A stretch of DNA of 45,817 bases from Candidatus Aquitaenariimonas noxiae (GCA_002780005.1 PEWV01000022.1:1-45817); one strand, 5' to 3'; positions 1 to 8,601 are shown, counted from the stretch's first letter. A program made the numbers and translations. The notes: generated from the sequence alone by a model not told the origin.

Positions 1-30
1 AAAAAGAACTACTACTAATTGAAACATGAA

Positions 31-80
31 AACCGGACATTCTTGCTTTGCTAGAAACAGGACATTTTTGCCTTGCAATA
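31..80. repeat. Two tandem copies of a 25-bp repeat, IS-end-like
   Basis: Two adjacent 25-bp units (31-55 and 56-80) share the core GGACATT followed by a TTGC-rich tail. From memory, paired repeats of this type occur at the ends of integrase-type insertion sequences; that identification is inference and no transposase is visible. It sits at the left edge of the window, where an assembly break at a mobile element would be natural. Confidence 0.4.
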
Positions 81-99
81 ACATTATGATGTAAATCAA

Positions 100-128
100 T
101 TGACATATATAGGGCCACATGTTAAAAT
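100..128 (+). promoter_or_regulatory. Sigma70-type promoter for the first operon
   Basis: TTGACA at 100-105, a 17-bp spacer and TAAAAT at 123-128. Transcription would start near 135. A GAGG ribosome site at 141-144 precedes the ATG at 150, so the leader is only about 15 nt. It probably drives the LPS block and possibly the gat genes. Confidence 0.7.
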
Positions 129-149
129 AACCTAACTTTTGAGGTAAAT

Positions 150-1085
150 ATGAGAGAATATAAGCCGTTGGATAAGTTAAAGTTGCGTTCAATAAAAAGC
201 AGGACCAGCAAGGTTGATATCAGCTTATTTGCCGAACCGTTAAAGAAGAAAACATCGTTCAACAATTTTTATAATTCGCTTCCGCATATCCTCGCAGCCA
301 GAGACTTAAGAAAGCTGGTCGACGCAATTGTCAAAGCCAAGAAACGCAACAAAATGGTTATATTCATGTTCGGGGCCCATGTTATAAAATGCGGGTTGTC
401 TTCGCTTTTAATAGAGCTTATGAAGAAAGGTGTAGTTAAGGCAATAGCTATAAACGGGGCAGGCGTTATCCACGATACGGAGATCGCCATGGTCGGCAAG
501 ACAAGCGAGGACGTTGACGCGTCCTTAAAAGACGGGTCCTTCGGTATGACAGAAGAATCCGCGCTTTTTATAAATGACGCGATAGATAAGGGCGCAGCCA
601 AAGGCCATGGGATAGGAAAGGCAGTGGGGACCGAGATCGAGCGGGCAAAATTCCCGTACAATGATTTCAGCATACTATATTGGGGTGTCAGGTTGAATAT
701 CCCGGTTACGGCCCACGTAGCTATAGGCACAGATACAATACATATGCATTCTTCTTGCAACGGCCTTGCCCTAGGCGAAGGGGCGCTTATAGATTTTAGG
801 AATTTTATATATAGCGTGTCAAAACTGAATGGCGGAGTTGTCGTGAACTTTGGCTCGGCAGTTATACTTCCTGAAGTCTTTTTAAAGGCGGTAAGCGCAT
901 CCAGAAATTTAGGCCATAAGGTTAAAGATTTTACAACCGCAAATTTTGATATGTACAGGTTATATCGTCCCCAAGAAAATGTGGTGAGACGCCCGACCTC
1001 TATGGGGGGTGAAGGTTTCAATTTTGCTGGCCACCACGAAATAATGATCCCGCTGCTTTACCAAGCGATAGTGGAGAAATTATGA
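150..1085 (+). CDS. Conserved protein, possibly deoxyhypusine-synthase-like fold
   Basis: A 311-residue soluble protein with no signal peptide or membrane segment. I do not recognise it with certainty. The segment around residues 70-110 (GAHVIKCGLS, then INGAGVIHD) has the glycine-rich pattern of the NAD-binding region of the deoxyhypusine synthase family. The lysine-bearing active-site motif of true deoxyhypusine synthase is not evident, and bacteria generally lack eIF5A, so another reaction is likely. The C-terminus has a conserved-looking GGEGFNFAGHHE stretch. The start at 150 has GAGG five bases upstream and follows the promoter at 100. The gene overlaps the kinase gene by 4 bases (ATGA), so a role in sugar or LPS precursor metabolism is possible but unproven. 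Confidence 0.5.
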   Translation: MREYKPLDKLKLRSIKSRTSKVDISLFAEPLKKKTSFNNFYNSLPHILAARDLRKLVDAIVKAKKRNKMVIFMFGAHVIKCGLSSLLIELMKKGVVKAIAINGAGVIHDTEIAMVGKTSEDVDASLKDGSFGMTEESALFINDAIDKGAAKGHGIGKAVGTEIERAKFPYNDFSILYWGVRLNIPVTAHVAIGTDTIHMHSSCNGLALGEGALIDFRNFIYSVSKLNGGVVVNFGSAVILPEVFLKAVSASRNLGHKVKDFTTANFDMYRLYRPQENVVRRPTSMGGEGFNFAGHHEIMIPLLYQAIVEKL

Positions 1086-2080
1086 AGACATTGGGTTTTG
1101 AAAAGTTAAAAGAAATTATCAATAAATTCAAAAAGGCTAAAGTGCTCGTCGTGGGAGACTTGATGCTCGACGAGTATGTATGGGGCGATGTGACGCGCAT
1201 ATCTCCCGAAGCCCCGGTGCCGATAGTGAAAGTTAATAAAGAAAACTTTATGCCCGGCGGGGCCAGTAATGTCGCTAATAATATAGTTACGCTGGGAGGT
1301 AAGGCAATTTTGGTAGGAGTTATAGGCAGCGATGGCAGGGGAGAGATATTGAAAAAAACCCTTAAAGATAAAGGAGTGGATATAGGCGGCGTGATCAGCG
1401 ATATCTCAAGGCCTACTACTTTAAAGACTCGAGTGATCGCGTCCCATCAGCAGGTGGTTCGAATCGACAAGGAGAAGACCGACCCCCTATCGTCAAAAGT
1501 ATTATCTAAAGTGATAGATTACGTCAGAAGAAAACTAGAGGACGTAGATTCTCTAATTATAGAAGATTACGGAAAAGGCGTTATCATACCGCAACTTTTA
1601 GACAAGGTCGTCAGCATGGCGAGGGCGAAGAATAAACTTATAATAGTCGACCCCAAAGAAGAGAATTTTTCATTCTATAAAGGTATTACCGGCATAACTC
1701 CGAATCAGCACGAGGCGTCCTGCGCCGTAGGTTTCGCGATAAAAGACGAGGAAACCTTGAATAAAGCCGGTTTCAAATTATTGAATAAGCTTGGCTGTAA
1801 AGTCGTGGTCATAACGCTCGGGGAGCGCGGTATGCGTGTCTTCGAGAGAAGAAAAAGATCAGTCCATATACCGACGGTCGCTCAGGAAGTTTTTGATGTC
1901 TCAGGCGCTGGCGATACTGTAATAGGCACTTTTACTTTATCGCTAAGTTGCGGAGCTGAGCCGATAGTCGCGGCGCATATCGCGAACTGCGCGGCAGGCA
2001 TAGTGATCGGCAAGTTAGGAACTGCAGTAGTGACAAAAGACGAATTGATAGAGAGGATAAAAAAGGAGATGGAAAGATGA
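1082..2080 (+). CDS. PfkB-family heptose-7-phosphate kinase (HldE/RfaE1 kinase domain)
   Basis: A 332-residue ribokinase-fold sugar kinase. The substrate motif GGASNVANN lies near residues 59-67. The C-terminal motif DVSGAGDT (272-279) carries the catalytic base Asp278. Length and sequence match the kinase half of HldE (RfaE1), which phosphorylates D-glycero-D-manno-heptose 7-phosphate at C1 for LPS inner-core heptose. The nucleotidyltransferase half (RfaE2) is absent, and no gmhA or gmhB is in the window, so those steps must be encoded elsewhere or the substrate differs. The gene overlaps both neighbours by 4 bases, and the next four enzymes make CMP-Kdo. Confidence 0.85.
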   Translation: MKTLGFEKLKEIINKFKKAKVLVVGDLMLDEYVWGDVTRISPEAPVPIVKVNKENFMPGGASNVANNIVTLGGKAILVGVIGSDGRGEILKKTLKDKGVDIGGVISDISRPTTLKTRVIASHQQVVRIDKEKTDPLSSKVLSKVIDYVRRKLEDVDSLIIEDYGKGVIIPQLLDKVVSMARAKNKLIIVDPKEENFSFYKGITGITPNQHEASCAVGFAIKDEETLNKAGFKLLNKLGCKVVVITLGERGMRVFERRKRSVHIPTVAQEVFDVSGAGDTVIGTFTLSLSCGAEPIVAAHIANCAAGIVIGKLGTAVVTKDELIERIKKEMER

Positions 2081-2883
2081 AAGTAGTCGGCGTAATACCG
2101 GCCAGGTATAATTCCACAAGATTTGAAGGAAAGGTAATAGCTGACCTCCTGGGGAAGCCCATAATCCAGCATGTGTACGAGAAGGCGAAAGCCGCTAGGC
2201 TTTTAGACGACCTGATAGTAGCCGCGGATGATGACAGGGTGGTGAAGATAGTTAAAGACTTCGGCGGCAAGGTCATTTATACTTCACCGAAGCAGCCGAC
2301 AGGCTCCGACAGGATTGCTGAGGTTGTAAATCCGCTTGACGTAAAGATTGTCATAAACATACAAGGCGATGAGCCTTTGATCGAGCCTAAGATGATAGAC
2401 GAGCTGGCAAGAGTTTTGCTTAACGATGAGAAACTGGTGATGGCAACCCTGGTTAAAAAAATCAACAACCCCGAAGATATAAACAATCCAAATGTTGTTA
2501 AGGTAGTCATTGATAGGGCCGGCTTCGCGCTTTATTTTTCAAGATTCCCCATTCCGTACGTCAGGATAGGCGATTCCTTAATAGCCGCTGCGGCAGAGGC
2601 AATGCCCAATGAAGCAGGCAGGGCCAAGAATATTGTGTATTATAAACATATAGGGCTTTACGCATACACGAAAGACTTCTTATTCACATTTACAAATCTT
2701 CCCCCTTCGCCTCTGGAGGAAGCAGAAGAACTCGAACAACTCAGGGCGTTAGAATACGGTTATAAAATAAAAACCGTTGAAACCGAATTTGAGACAGTCG
2801 GGGTTGACACGCCTCAAGACCTAGAAAAGGCGAAGGAAACCTTGACTAGCTCCAGAAAAGCAGAAAATGCAAAAAATAGTTAA
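2077..2883 (+). CDS. kdsB: 3-deoxy-manno-octulosonate cytidylyltransferase
   Basis: CMP-Kdo synthetase, 268 residues (the family is usually about 250). It activates Kdo with CTP for transfer to lipid A. The N-terminal nucleotide-binding motif IPARYNSTRFEGK is clear, followed by QPTGSDRIAEV and the acidic INIQGDEPLI that binds metal. The ATG overlaps the kinase gene by 4 bases. The C-terminus has a short charged tail beyond the usual end, and its last 17 bases overlap the start of kdsA in another frame. It acts in the cytoplasm. Confidence 0.95.
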   Translation: MKVVGVIPARYNSTRFEGKVIADLLGKPIIQHVYEKAKAARLLDDLIVAADDDRVVKIVKDFGGKVIYTSPKQPTGSDRIAEVVNPLDVKIVINIQGDEPLIEPKMIDELARVLLNDEKLVMATLVKKINNPEDINNPNVVKVVIDRAGFALYFSRFPIPYVRIGDSLIAAAAEAMPNEAGRAKNIVYYKHIGLYAYTKDFLFTFTNLPPSPLEEAEELEQLRALEYGYKIKTVETEFETVGVDTPQDLEKAKETLTSSRKAENAKNS

Positions 2884-3697
2884 AGTTTCGAAAAATATCA
2901 AGATCGGCGGAAGAGAACCGTTAGTTTTGATCGCAGGGCCGTGTGTGATCGAATCCGAAAAAAGCGCTTTATATCACGCCGAGGCGATCAGAGACTTAAC
3001 AAGCCGCTATAAGGTCCCGTTCATATTTAAATCAAGCTATGATAAGGCGAACCGAACATCCGTCTCTTCTTTTAGGGGCCCTGGTTTAAAAAAGGGATTG
3101 GAGATCTTAAGTAAGGTAAAAAAAGAGTTTGGGATTCCTGTTTTAAGCGATGTCCATTGCAGCGAAGAAATAGGCGAAGCCGCTAGTGTCCTGGATATAA
3201 TTCAAATCCCTGCCCTTTTATGCCGCCAGACAGATCTGATCGTGAAGGCGGCCCGAACGAATAGAATTATCAATATAAAAAAAGGCCAGTTCATTTCTCC
3301 GTATGACATGAAAAATGCCATAGAGAAAATCGAATCGACCGGTAATAAGAAGATTTTAGTGACCGAGAGGGGGACGCTTTTTGGTTATAACAATTTAGTC
3401 AGCGATTTTCGCTCAATTGTTATCATGAAAGATTTCGGCTACCCTGTTATATATGACGCAAGCCACTCTGTTCAAATGCCCGGAGCCCTCGGTGATAAAA
3501 GCGGAGGGATGAGGGAATTTATGCCGCCATTGATCGCCGCGGCCGCTTCGGTCGGATGCGACGGTATCTTTGTGGAAGTTCACACTAATCCTGCGCAGGC
3601 TTTGTGCGACGGGCCCAATATGTTATCCTTAAAAACATTGGGATCAGTTATTCTGTTAATAAAAGAAGCCCAAAAAGTTGGGAGGCATTTTAGATGA
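2867..3697 (+). CDS. kdsA: 2-dehydro-3-deoxyphosphooctonate aldolase (Kdo-8-P synthase)
   Basis: Condenses phosphoenolpyruvate with arabinose 5-phosphate to Kdo 8-phosphate; 276 residues, typical length. The motif IAGPCVIES places a cysteine at residue 26, where metal-dependent (class II, Aquifex-type) enzymes have Cys and the E. coli type has Asn. A metal-dependent enzyme is therefore likely. FKSSYDKANR and the C-terminal DASHSVQMPG are the substrate-binding segments. The gene starts inside kdsB (17-base overlap) and its end overlaps kdsD by 4 bases, consistent with tight translational coupling. Confidence 0.95.
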   Translation: MQKIVKVSKNIKIGGREPLVLIAGPCVIESEKSALYHAEAIRDLTSRYKVPFIFKSSYDKANRTSVSSFRGPGLKKGLEILSKVKKEFGIPVLSDVHCSEEIGEAASVLDIIQIPALLCRQTDLIVKAARTNRIINIKKGQFISPYDMKNAIEKIESTGNKKILVTERGTLFGYNNLVSDFRSIVIMKDFGYPVIYDASHSVQMPGALGDKSGGMREFMPPLIAAAASVGCDGIFVEVHTNPAQALCDGPNMLSLKTLGSVILLIKEAQKVGRHFR

Positions 3698-4653
3698 TAA
3701 TAAAACGGGCCAAAGACGTTATCGATATAGAAGCCGCGGCCATTACCAGCCTGAAGGGTAAAATCGGCAGGGAGTTTGTAAAAGCCGTAGAGGCTATAAG
3801 TAAATGCAAAGGGAGGGTCATTGTGAGCGGGATGGGCAAGCCAGGCTTTATCGCCCAGAAAATATCCGCGACACTTTCTTCTACAGGAACACCGTCTTTA
3901 TATCTTCATCCGGCAGAAGCCCTGCACGGCGATTTAGGCAGGATCACAAAAGGTGACATAATGATAGCTTTCTCAAATAGCGGCGAGACAGAAGAGATCG
4001 TAAAGTTCCTTCCGATAATAAAAAAGATAGGGATAAAACTCATATCGTTTGTAGGGAATGTTAATTCTACCCTGGCTAAGAATAGTGATTATGTTTTGAA
4101 TACATGCGTCAAAAAAGAGGCATGCTCGCTCGGGCTTGCTCCGACAGCCTCGACTACGGCCATGCTTGCAATGGGAGACGCACTGGCTGTTGCATTATTA
4201 GATAAAAAAGGGTTTAAAGAAAAGGATTTCGCGTTTTATCATCCTGGTGGAACTCTTGGCAAGAGGCTCCTTCTTACAGTTGACGACATCATGAGAAAAA
4301 AAGCAGATCACCCGATAGTGCGAGATACCTTGAAGGTCAAAGAAGTACTTCTCAGGATCACAAGCGCGAGGGCGGGCAGCGCTACTGTTGTTGACGCAGG
4401 CGGAAAGCTGGTTGGTATTTTTACGGACGGAGACTTGCGCCGCCATATAGAAAAAGATAAAAACCTGCTTTTAAGAAAAGTGAAGGACGTAATGACGAAA
4501 GCGCCGACAGTCATAAAACGAAATCGTCTCGCAGCCGAGGCGTTTCAAATACTGCAGGCTAAAAAAATAGACGAGATACCGGTAGTGGACGATAAGAATA
4601 GGCCGATCGGCCTGGTTGACGTGCAGGATTTATTGAAGGCGGGAATTGTTTAG
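3694..4653 (+). CDS. kdsD: Arabinose-5-phosphate isomerase (KpsF/GutQ family)
   Basis: Converts ribulose 5-phosphate to arabinose 5-phosphate, the substrate of KdsA. The 319 residues hold a sugar-isomerase SIS domain at about 30-165 (VSGMGKPGFIAQK, then SNSGETEE) and a tandem CBS pair at about 200-319. This is the standard architecture. Position directly after kdsA supports the Kdo role over a gut-operon role. Its stop codon TAG is the first three bases of a TAGGG heptamer array (4651-4685). Confidence 0.95.
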   Translation: MIIKRAKDVIDIEAAAITSLKGKIGREFVKAVEAISKCKGRVIVSGMGKPGFIAQKISATLSSTGTPSLYLHPAEALHGDLGRITKGDIMIAFSNSGETEEIVKFLPIIKKIGIKLISFVGNVNSTLAKNSDYVLNTCVKKEACSLGLAPTASTTAMLAMGDALAVALLDKKGFKEKDFAFYHPGGTLGKRLLLTVDDIMRKKADHPIVRDTLKVKEVLLRITSARAGSATVVDAGGKLVGIFTDGDLRRHIEKDKNLLLRKVKDVMTKAPTVIKRNRLAAEAFQILQAKKIDEIPVVDDKNRPIGLVDVQDLLKAGIV

Positions 4654-4685
4654 GGTTTAGGGACTAGGGAATAGGGATTAGGAAA
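4651..4685 (+). repeat. 7-bp TAGGG array starting at the kdsD stop
   Basis: Five heptamers run without a break: TAGGGTT, TAGGGAC, TAGGGAA, TAGGGAT, TAGGAAA. The first TAG is the stop codon of kdsD. The last unit, AGGAAAAGAG with the bases that follow, is the likely ribosome site of kdsC at 4690. Because 7 is not a multiple of 3, the array puts TAG in all three frames. Confidence 0.85.
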
Positions 4686-4689
4686 AGAG

Positions 4690-5217
4690 ATGGATGCTAG
4701 AATTATAGAAAGAGCGAAGAAAATAAAACTCCTTATTACCGATGTAGACGGTATATTGACGGATGGAAGGATAGTATACGGTAATTACGGCGATGAGCTG
4801 AAATTTTTTGACGTGCAGGATGGTCTTGGGTTAGCGCTTCTAAAGAGAGCTGATATAAAAGTCGCTATAATAACCGCAAAGAAATCCAAAGTCGTTAAAA
4901 TGAGGGCGAGGGAATTAGGGATAAGCGCTTTATATCAAAATTGCCGCGACAAGCTTAAAGTTTTCAACAAATTGGTGAAAAAGTACAGGATCACTCCGGA
5001 AGAAGTCTGTTTTATAGGTGATGATCTTATTGACATATCCCCGCTCAAGAGGGCCGGGCTTGCGGTCTCTGTCCCGAATGCCGTGGAAGAAGCTAGATCC
5101 AGTGCTCATCTGATCACAACGAGGAAAGGCGGGCGCGGCGCCGTAAGAGAGGTTTGCGATCTGATCCTGAAATCGAGCGGGAAATGGGAAGCGGTAACAG
5201 GTAAATATTTTAAATAA
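4690..5217 (+). CDS. kdsC: Kdo-8-phosphate phosphatase, HAD family
   Basis: A 175-residue HAD-superfamily hydrolase that removes phosphate from Kdo 8-phosphate. The DVDGILTDG motif near residues 18-26 holds the nucleophile Asp and the acid Asp. A threonine-containing IITAKKS follows, then FIGDDLIDISPLKRAG for magnesium binding. There is no cap domain, as usual for the tetrameric KdsC type. It completes the four enzymes from ribulose 5-phosphate to CMP-Kdo within one operon. Confidence 0.93.
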   Translation: MDARIIERAKKIKLLITDVDGILTDGRIVYGNYGDELKFFDVQDGLGLALLKRADIKVAIITAKKSKVVKMRARELGISALYQNCRDKLKVFNKLVKKYRITPEEVCFIGDDLIDISPLKRAGLAVSVPNAVEEARSSAHLITTRKGGRGAVREVCDLILKSSGKWEAVTGKYFK

Positions 5218-5222
5218 ACTAT

Positions 5223-5513
5223 ATGGGTGCAATAAAAAAAGAAGATATTGAATATGTAGCTTATTTATCCAGGCTTAAGATTCCGCCTGAGCAAATCGGC
5301 CGGTTTACCAGCCGCTTAAGTAATATCCTATCGTATATCGACAAATTGAAAAACGTAGACATAAAAGATACGCTCCCAACCAGCCATCCGCTTTCCTTGA
5401 AGAATGTTTTTAGGAAAGACGAAGTAAGAAAGTCCCTGAATGCGGCGGATGCCCTTAAAATAGCACCCGAGGTTAAGGACGCGTTTTTTAAAGTCCCAAA
5501 GGTAATAGAATAA
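5223..5513 (+). CDS. gatC: Asp-tRNA(Asn)/Glu-tRNA(Gln) amidotransferase subunit C
   Basis: A 96-residue GatC. It wraps around and stabilises the GatA-GatB pair that amidates mischarged Glu-tRNA(Gln) or Asp-tRNA(Asn). Family features seen are the start [12 protein letters not shown], a central helix [14 protein letters not shown] and the downstream [16 protein letters not shown]. The ATG lies 5 bases after the kdsC stop with no good ribosome site, so coupled translation is likely. gatA follows after 7 bases. Confidence 0.93.
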   Translation: MGAIKKEDIEYVAYLSRLKIPPEQIGRFTSRLSNILSYIDKLKNVDIKDTLPTSHPLSLKNVFRKDEVRKSLNAADALKIAPEVKDAFFKVPKVIE

Positions 5514-5520
5514 ATTCGAT

Positions 5521-6957
5521 ATGGATTTATATAAACTCACAGCCCACCAATTAAAAGAATTATATCATAGTAAAAAAATCTCAAGCGCCGAAACTGTCGA
5601 TTCAATAATGTCAAGGATCGATTCTGTCGAGAAAAACGTGAAGGCATTCGTGCTAGTAAATAGGAACGCAAAAGACCAAGCCAAAACGCTCGACGGGAAC
5701 GGAAGACTTGCCGGTATCCCGGTACTCGTCAAAGACAACATTTGCGTAAAAGACGAAGAAACTACATGCGCCTCGAAGATACTGGAAGGATTCAAACCTC
5801 CGTACGACGCGACCGTAGTCCTTAAATTAAAAAAAGAAGGGGCATTGCTCTTGGGCAAGTCAAACATGGATGAATTTGCTTTTGGTTCAAGCTGCGAAAC
5901 CTCATGTTACGGGCCGACAAAAAATCCGTGGAACCTCGATACCATTCCCGGAGGTTCGAGCGGAGGCTCGGCGGCCGCTGTGGCTGCGGATGAAACGATC
6001 CTTGCCATCGGTTCGGATACCGGCGGTTCGATTCGCCAACCGGCTGCGCTATGCGGCGTTGTCGGGATGAAGCCTACCTATGGCAGGGTTTCTAGGTATG
6101 GCCTGATAGCCTTTGCATCAAGCCTGGACCAGATAGGCCCTATAACAAAGGATGTTCATGATGCCGCGCTTCTAATGAATGTCATCGCCGGTTACGACCC
6201 TTATGATTCGACCTCTGCCGATTTACCCGTACCGGACTATACAAAGTCGCTTGTGAAAAATGTGAAGGGGTTAAAAATAGGCATACCCAAAGAGTATTTT
6301 ATCGACGGAATGGATAAAGAAGTGGAGAAATATGTTTGGGACGCTATCAAACTATTAAAAAGCTTAGGCGCGGAATATGAAGAGGTATCTTTGCCTCATA
6401 CCGATTATGCGGTAAGCTGCTATTATATTATCGGCCCTAGCGAGGCCAGTTCAAATTTAGCCAGATTCGACGGCGTTCAATACGGCCGCAGGTCCAAAGG
6501 CGCGAATTCCATAATAGAGATGTATATAAATACGCGAAGCGAAGGTTTCGGGGACGAAGCAAAGAGGAGGATAGTGTTAGGGACGTATGCGCTGTCAAGC
6601 GGTTATTATGAGGCGTATTATTTAAGGGCCATGAAGGTCAGGACGAAGATAAAAGAAGATTTTGACAAAGTGTTTAAAAAATATGATTGTATCATTACTC
6701 CGACTTCTCCGAGTGCTGCGTTTAAAATAGGCGAAAAAAGCGATGACCCGCTGGCTATGTATTTATCAGATATATTTACGATATCGGCGAACCTGTCGGG
6801 AATGCCGGCCATTTCCGTTCCTTGTGGATTTACTAAGAGCGGCCTGCCTATAGGGCTGCAGATACTCGGTAAGCCGTTTGATGAAGAGCTGCTTTTCCGA
6901 GTCGCGTACACATATGAACAAAGAACTGATTGGCATAATTGGAAACCGAAACTGTAG
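5521..6957 (+). CDS. gatA: Asp/Glu-tRNA amidotransferase subunit A
   Basis: A 478-residue amidase-signature protein that releases ammonia from glutamine for transamidation. The catalytic triad is complete: Lys71 in VLVKDN, cis-Ser146 in PGGSSGGS and nucleophile Ser170 in DTGGSIRQ. Length is normal. It sits with gatC upstream, while gatB is separated by a 195-bp gap full of short repeats. Its TAG stop is in register with the 7-bp array that follows. Confidence 0.96.
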   Translation: MDLYKLTAHQLKELYHSKKISSAETVDSIMSRIDSVEKNVKAFVLVNRNAKDQAKTLDGNGRLAGIPVLVKDNICVKDEETTCASKILEGFKPPYDATVVLKLKKEGALLLGKSNMDEFAFGSSCETSCYGPTKNPWNLDTIPGGSSGGSAAAVAADETILAIGSDTGGSIRQPAALCGVVGMKPTYGRVSRYGLIAFASSLDQIGPITKDVHDAALLMNVIAGYDPYDSTSADLPVPDYTKSLVKNVKGLKIGIPKEYFIDGMDKEVEKYVWDAIKLLKSLGAEYEEVSLPHTDYAVSCYYIIGPSEASSNLARFDGVQYGRRSKGANSIIEMYINTRSEGFGDEAKRRIVLGTYALSSGYYEAYYLRAMKVRTKIKEDFDKVFKKYDCIITPTSPSAAFKIGEKSDDPLAMYLSDIFTISANLSGMPAISVPCGFTKSGLPIGLQILGKPFDEELLFRVAYTYEQRTDWHNWKPKL

Positions 6958-7010
6958 AAAACAGGGTTTAGGGAATAGGGGTTAGGGAATAGGGGTTAGG
7001 GATTAGAGGA
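6955..7010 (+). repeat. 7-bp TAGGG array in register with the gatA stop
   Basis: Eight heptamers counted from the stop codon: TAGAAAA, CAGGGTT, TAGGGAA, TAGGGGT, TAGGGAA, TAGGGGT, TAGGGAT, TAGAGGA. It is the first part of a composite element that continues into the 10-bp-phased arms at 7011. Confidence 0.85.
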
Positions 7011-7135
7011 GGTTGCTTGAGGTTACGGGAAGTTACGGGAGGTTACGGGAAGTTGCAAAAGAGCTTTAGCAACTTTAAGAAACATTGCGTAACATTAAGA
7101 AACCTTAAGTAACATCCGGAATGATTAGCGATTAG
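7011..7135. repeat. 10-bp-phased inverted array, copy A (before gatB)
   Basis: Five GTTRC pentamers spaced exactly 10 bp (7012, 7022, 7032, 7042, 7052) form the left arm. Five GNAAC pentamers spaced exactly 10 bp (7069, 7079, 7089, 7099, 7109) form the right arm. The innermost pair AAGTTGC/GCAACTT is perfectly complementary. The tail after the right arm (ATCCGGAATG, then TTAGCGATTAG) is shared with copy B at 14121. The gatB start follows 17 bases after the element. Confidence 0.88.
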
Positions 7136-7152
7136 GAGTTTAGGAAAAAACT

Positions 7153-8601
7153 ATGAAATACGAAACTGTTATAGGGTTAGAGGTCCACGTTCAATTAGCG
7201 ACTAAGTCGAAGATATTTTGCGGCTGCAGCACGGAGTTCGGGGCACCGCCCAATAGCCACACCTGTCCTGTGTGCCTGGGGCTTCCCGGAGCCCTTCCGG
7301 TCTTGAACGAGGAAGTGATGAATCTTGCAATAAAAGTGGCGTTGGCGTTAAATTGCAGCGTATCAAAGATAATGAAGTTTGACAGGAAGAACTATTACTA
7401 TCCTGATTTGCCCAAGAATTTCCAGATCTCGCAGTATGATATGCCGCTTGCCTCAGACGGTTATTTAGAAATAGAAACAAGCGGAGGATTAAAAAAGATA
7501 GGTGTTAAACGCGCGCACCTGGAAGAGGACGCGGGTAAGCTTATCCACGATGAAGCGAAAAGGTTCAGCCTTGTTGATCTTAACAGGACAGGCATCCCGC
7601 TTCTGGAAGTAGTGAGCGAACCCGAAATATCCGCGCCGGAAGAGGCGTATCAGTACCTTATTAATCTAAAGGCGATCTTACAATACTTGGACGTTTCGGA
7701 TTGCAATATGGAAGAGGGAAGCCTGAGGTGCGACGCGAACGTTTCAATAAGACCTGAAGGCCAAAAGTCATTAGGCAATAAAGTAGAGATCAAGAATATG
7801 AATAGCTTCAAAGGCGTCAAGGCCGCGTTAGAATACGATATAGACAGGCAGATCTCTCTTGCGGAAAAGGGAGAGAGAATATCGCAGGAAACAAGGTTAT
7901 GGAATAGCCAGAAGTCTGTTACTATTTCAATGCGCTCAAAAGAAGAAGCGCACGATTATAGATATTTCCCCGAGCCTGACCTCGTTCCGTTTGAAGTAGA
8001 GAAAAAAAGAATCGATGGAATTAAAAACACCCTCCCGGAATTACCTAACGCTAAAAGAGAGCGCTTTCAAAGCGAGTATCAGCTATCCGTTTATGATGCG
8101 TCGGTATTGGTGAGCGATAAGAATATGGCCGATTACTTTGAGGAAGCAATAAAGATAGATCCGAAAAATCCTAAAACAATCGCCAACTGGATGATAAATG
8201 ACATATCGGCAGCGGCAAGCGCTACAAATCTTAGCTTTAACGAAGTTAGAATAAAACTAAAATCGCGGTACCTTGTTAATATGATAAAAATGATAGACTC
8301 AGGGCTTATCAGCGGAAAGATCGCAAAAGATATTCTTAAGGTGGCGATAGAAACCGGAAAAAGCCCTTATGAGATCGCGAAAGAAAAAAACTTGGTTCAG
8401 ATCTCGGGCGAAGATGAGATCAGAAAAGTTGCCAGAGATGTGATGGCCGGTAATAAAAAGTCAGTAGCGGATTATAGGGAGGGCAAGAAGCAATCGTTTA
8501 CCTTTTTAGTCGGCCAGGCGATGAAAGTCACAAAAGGTAAGGCAAATCCGAAATTATTAAATAAAATTCTTGAGGAAGAATTACAAAAGGGGGATGCATG
8601 A
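7153..8601 (+). CDS. gatB: Asp/Glu-tRNA amidotransferase subunit B
   Basis: A 482-residue GatB, the kinase and transamidase subunit that binds the mischarged tRNA. The N-terminus GLEVHVQLATKSKIF is diagnostic. The zinc site Cys23, Cys25, Cys38, Cys41 is complete. The catalytic cradle is followed by a helical linker and the YqeY-like tail (about residues 340-482) that contacts the tRNA. The last bases overlap the protease gene (ATGA). The gap from gatA may give this gene its own control. Confidence 0.96.
   Translation: MKYETVIGLEVHVQLATKSKIFCGCSTEFGAPPNSHTCPVCLGLPGALPVLNEEVMNLAIKVALALNCSVSKIMKFDRKNYYYPDLPKNFQISQYDMPLASDGYLEIETSGGLKKIGVKRAHLEEDAGKLIHDEAKRFSLVDLNRTGIPLLEVVSEPEISAPEEAYQYLINLKAILQYLDVSDCNMEEGSLRCDANVSIRPEGQKSLGNKVEIKNMNSFKGVKAALEYDIDRQISLAEKGERISQETRLWNSQKSVTISMRSKEEAHDYRYFPEPDLVPFEVEKKRIDGIKNTLPELPNAKRERFQSEYQLSVYDASVLVSDKNMADYFEEAIKIDPKNPKTIANWMINDISAAASATNLSFNEVRIKLKSRYLVNMIKMIDSGLISGKIAKDILKVAIETGKSPYEIAKEKNLVQISGEDEIRKVARDVMAGNKKSVADYREGKKQSFTFLVGQAMKVTKGKANPKLLNKILEEELQKGDA

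Noticed and set aside
269-1021. 250-codon open frame on the - strand
   Set aside because: It lies wholly opposite a well-formed + strand gene, has no family similarity and reflects third-position composition of that gene. The same applies to long - strand frames at 8867-9454, 15680-16261, 29798-30496 and 34569-35168.
4651-4685. Intrinsic terminators at the repeat-filled gaps
   Set aside because: None of the arrays is followed by a clear run of T on the coding strand, and several lie inside evident operons; Rho is present for termination.
5870-6070. 66-codon + strand frame inside gatA
   Set aside because: It is a different frame within the conserved amidase core of gatA and has no features of its own; similar short frames at 9481, 28708, 33059, 37826 and 44176 were dropped for the same reason.
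6955-7010. TAGGG repeats as a true telomere or replication end
   Set aside because: The arrays are short, degenerate, lie between genes at several places and are in register with stop codons; nothing indicates a linear chromosome end.
7011-7135. 10-bp-phased repeats as a CRISPR array
   Set aside because: Units are 5 bp with 5-bp spacers, inverted in two arms, with no long repeats, spacers or cas genes.
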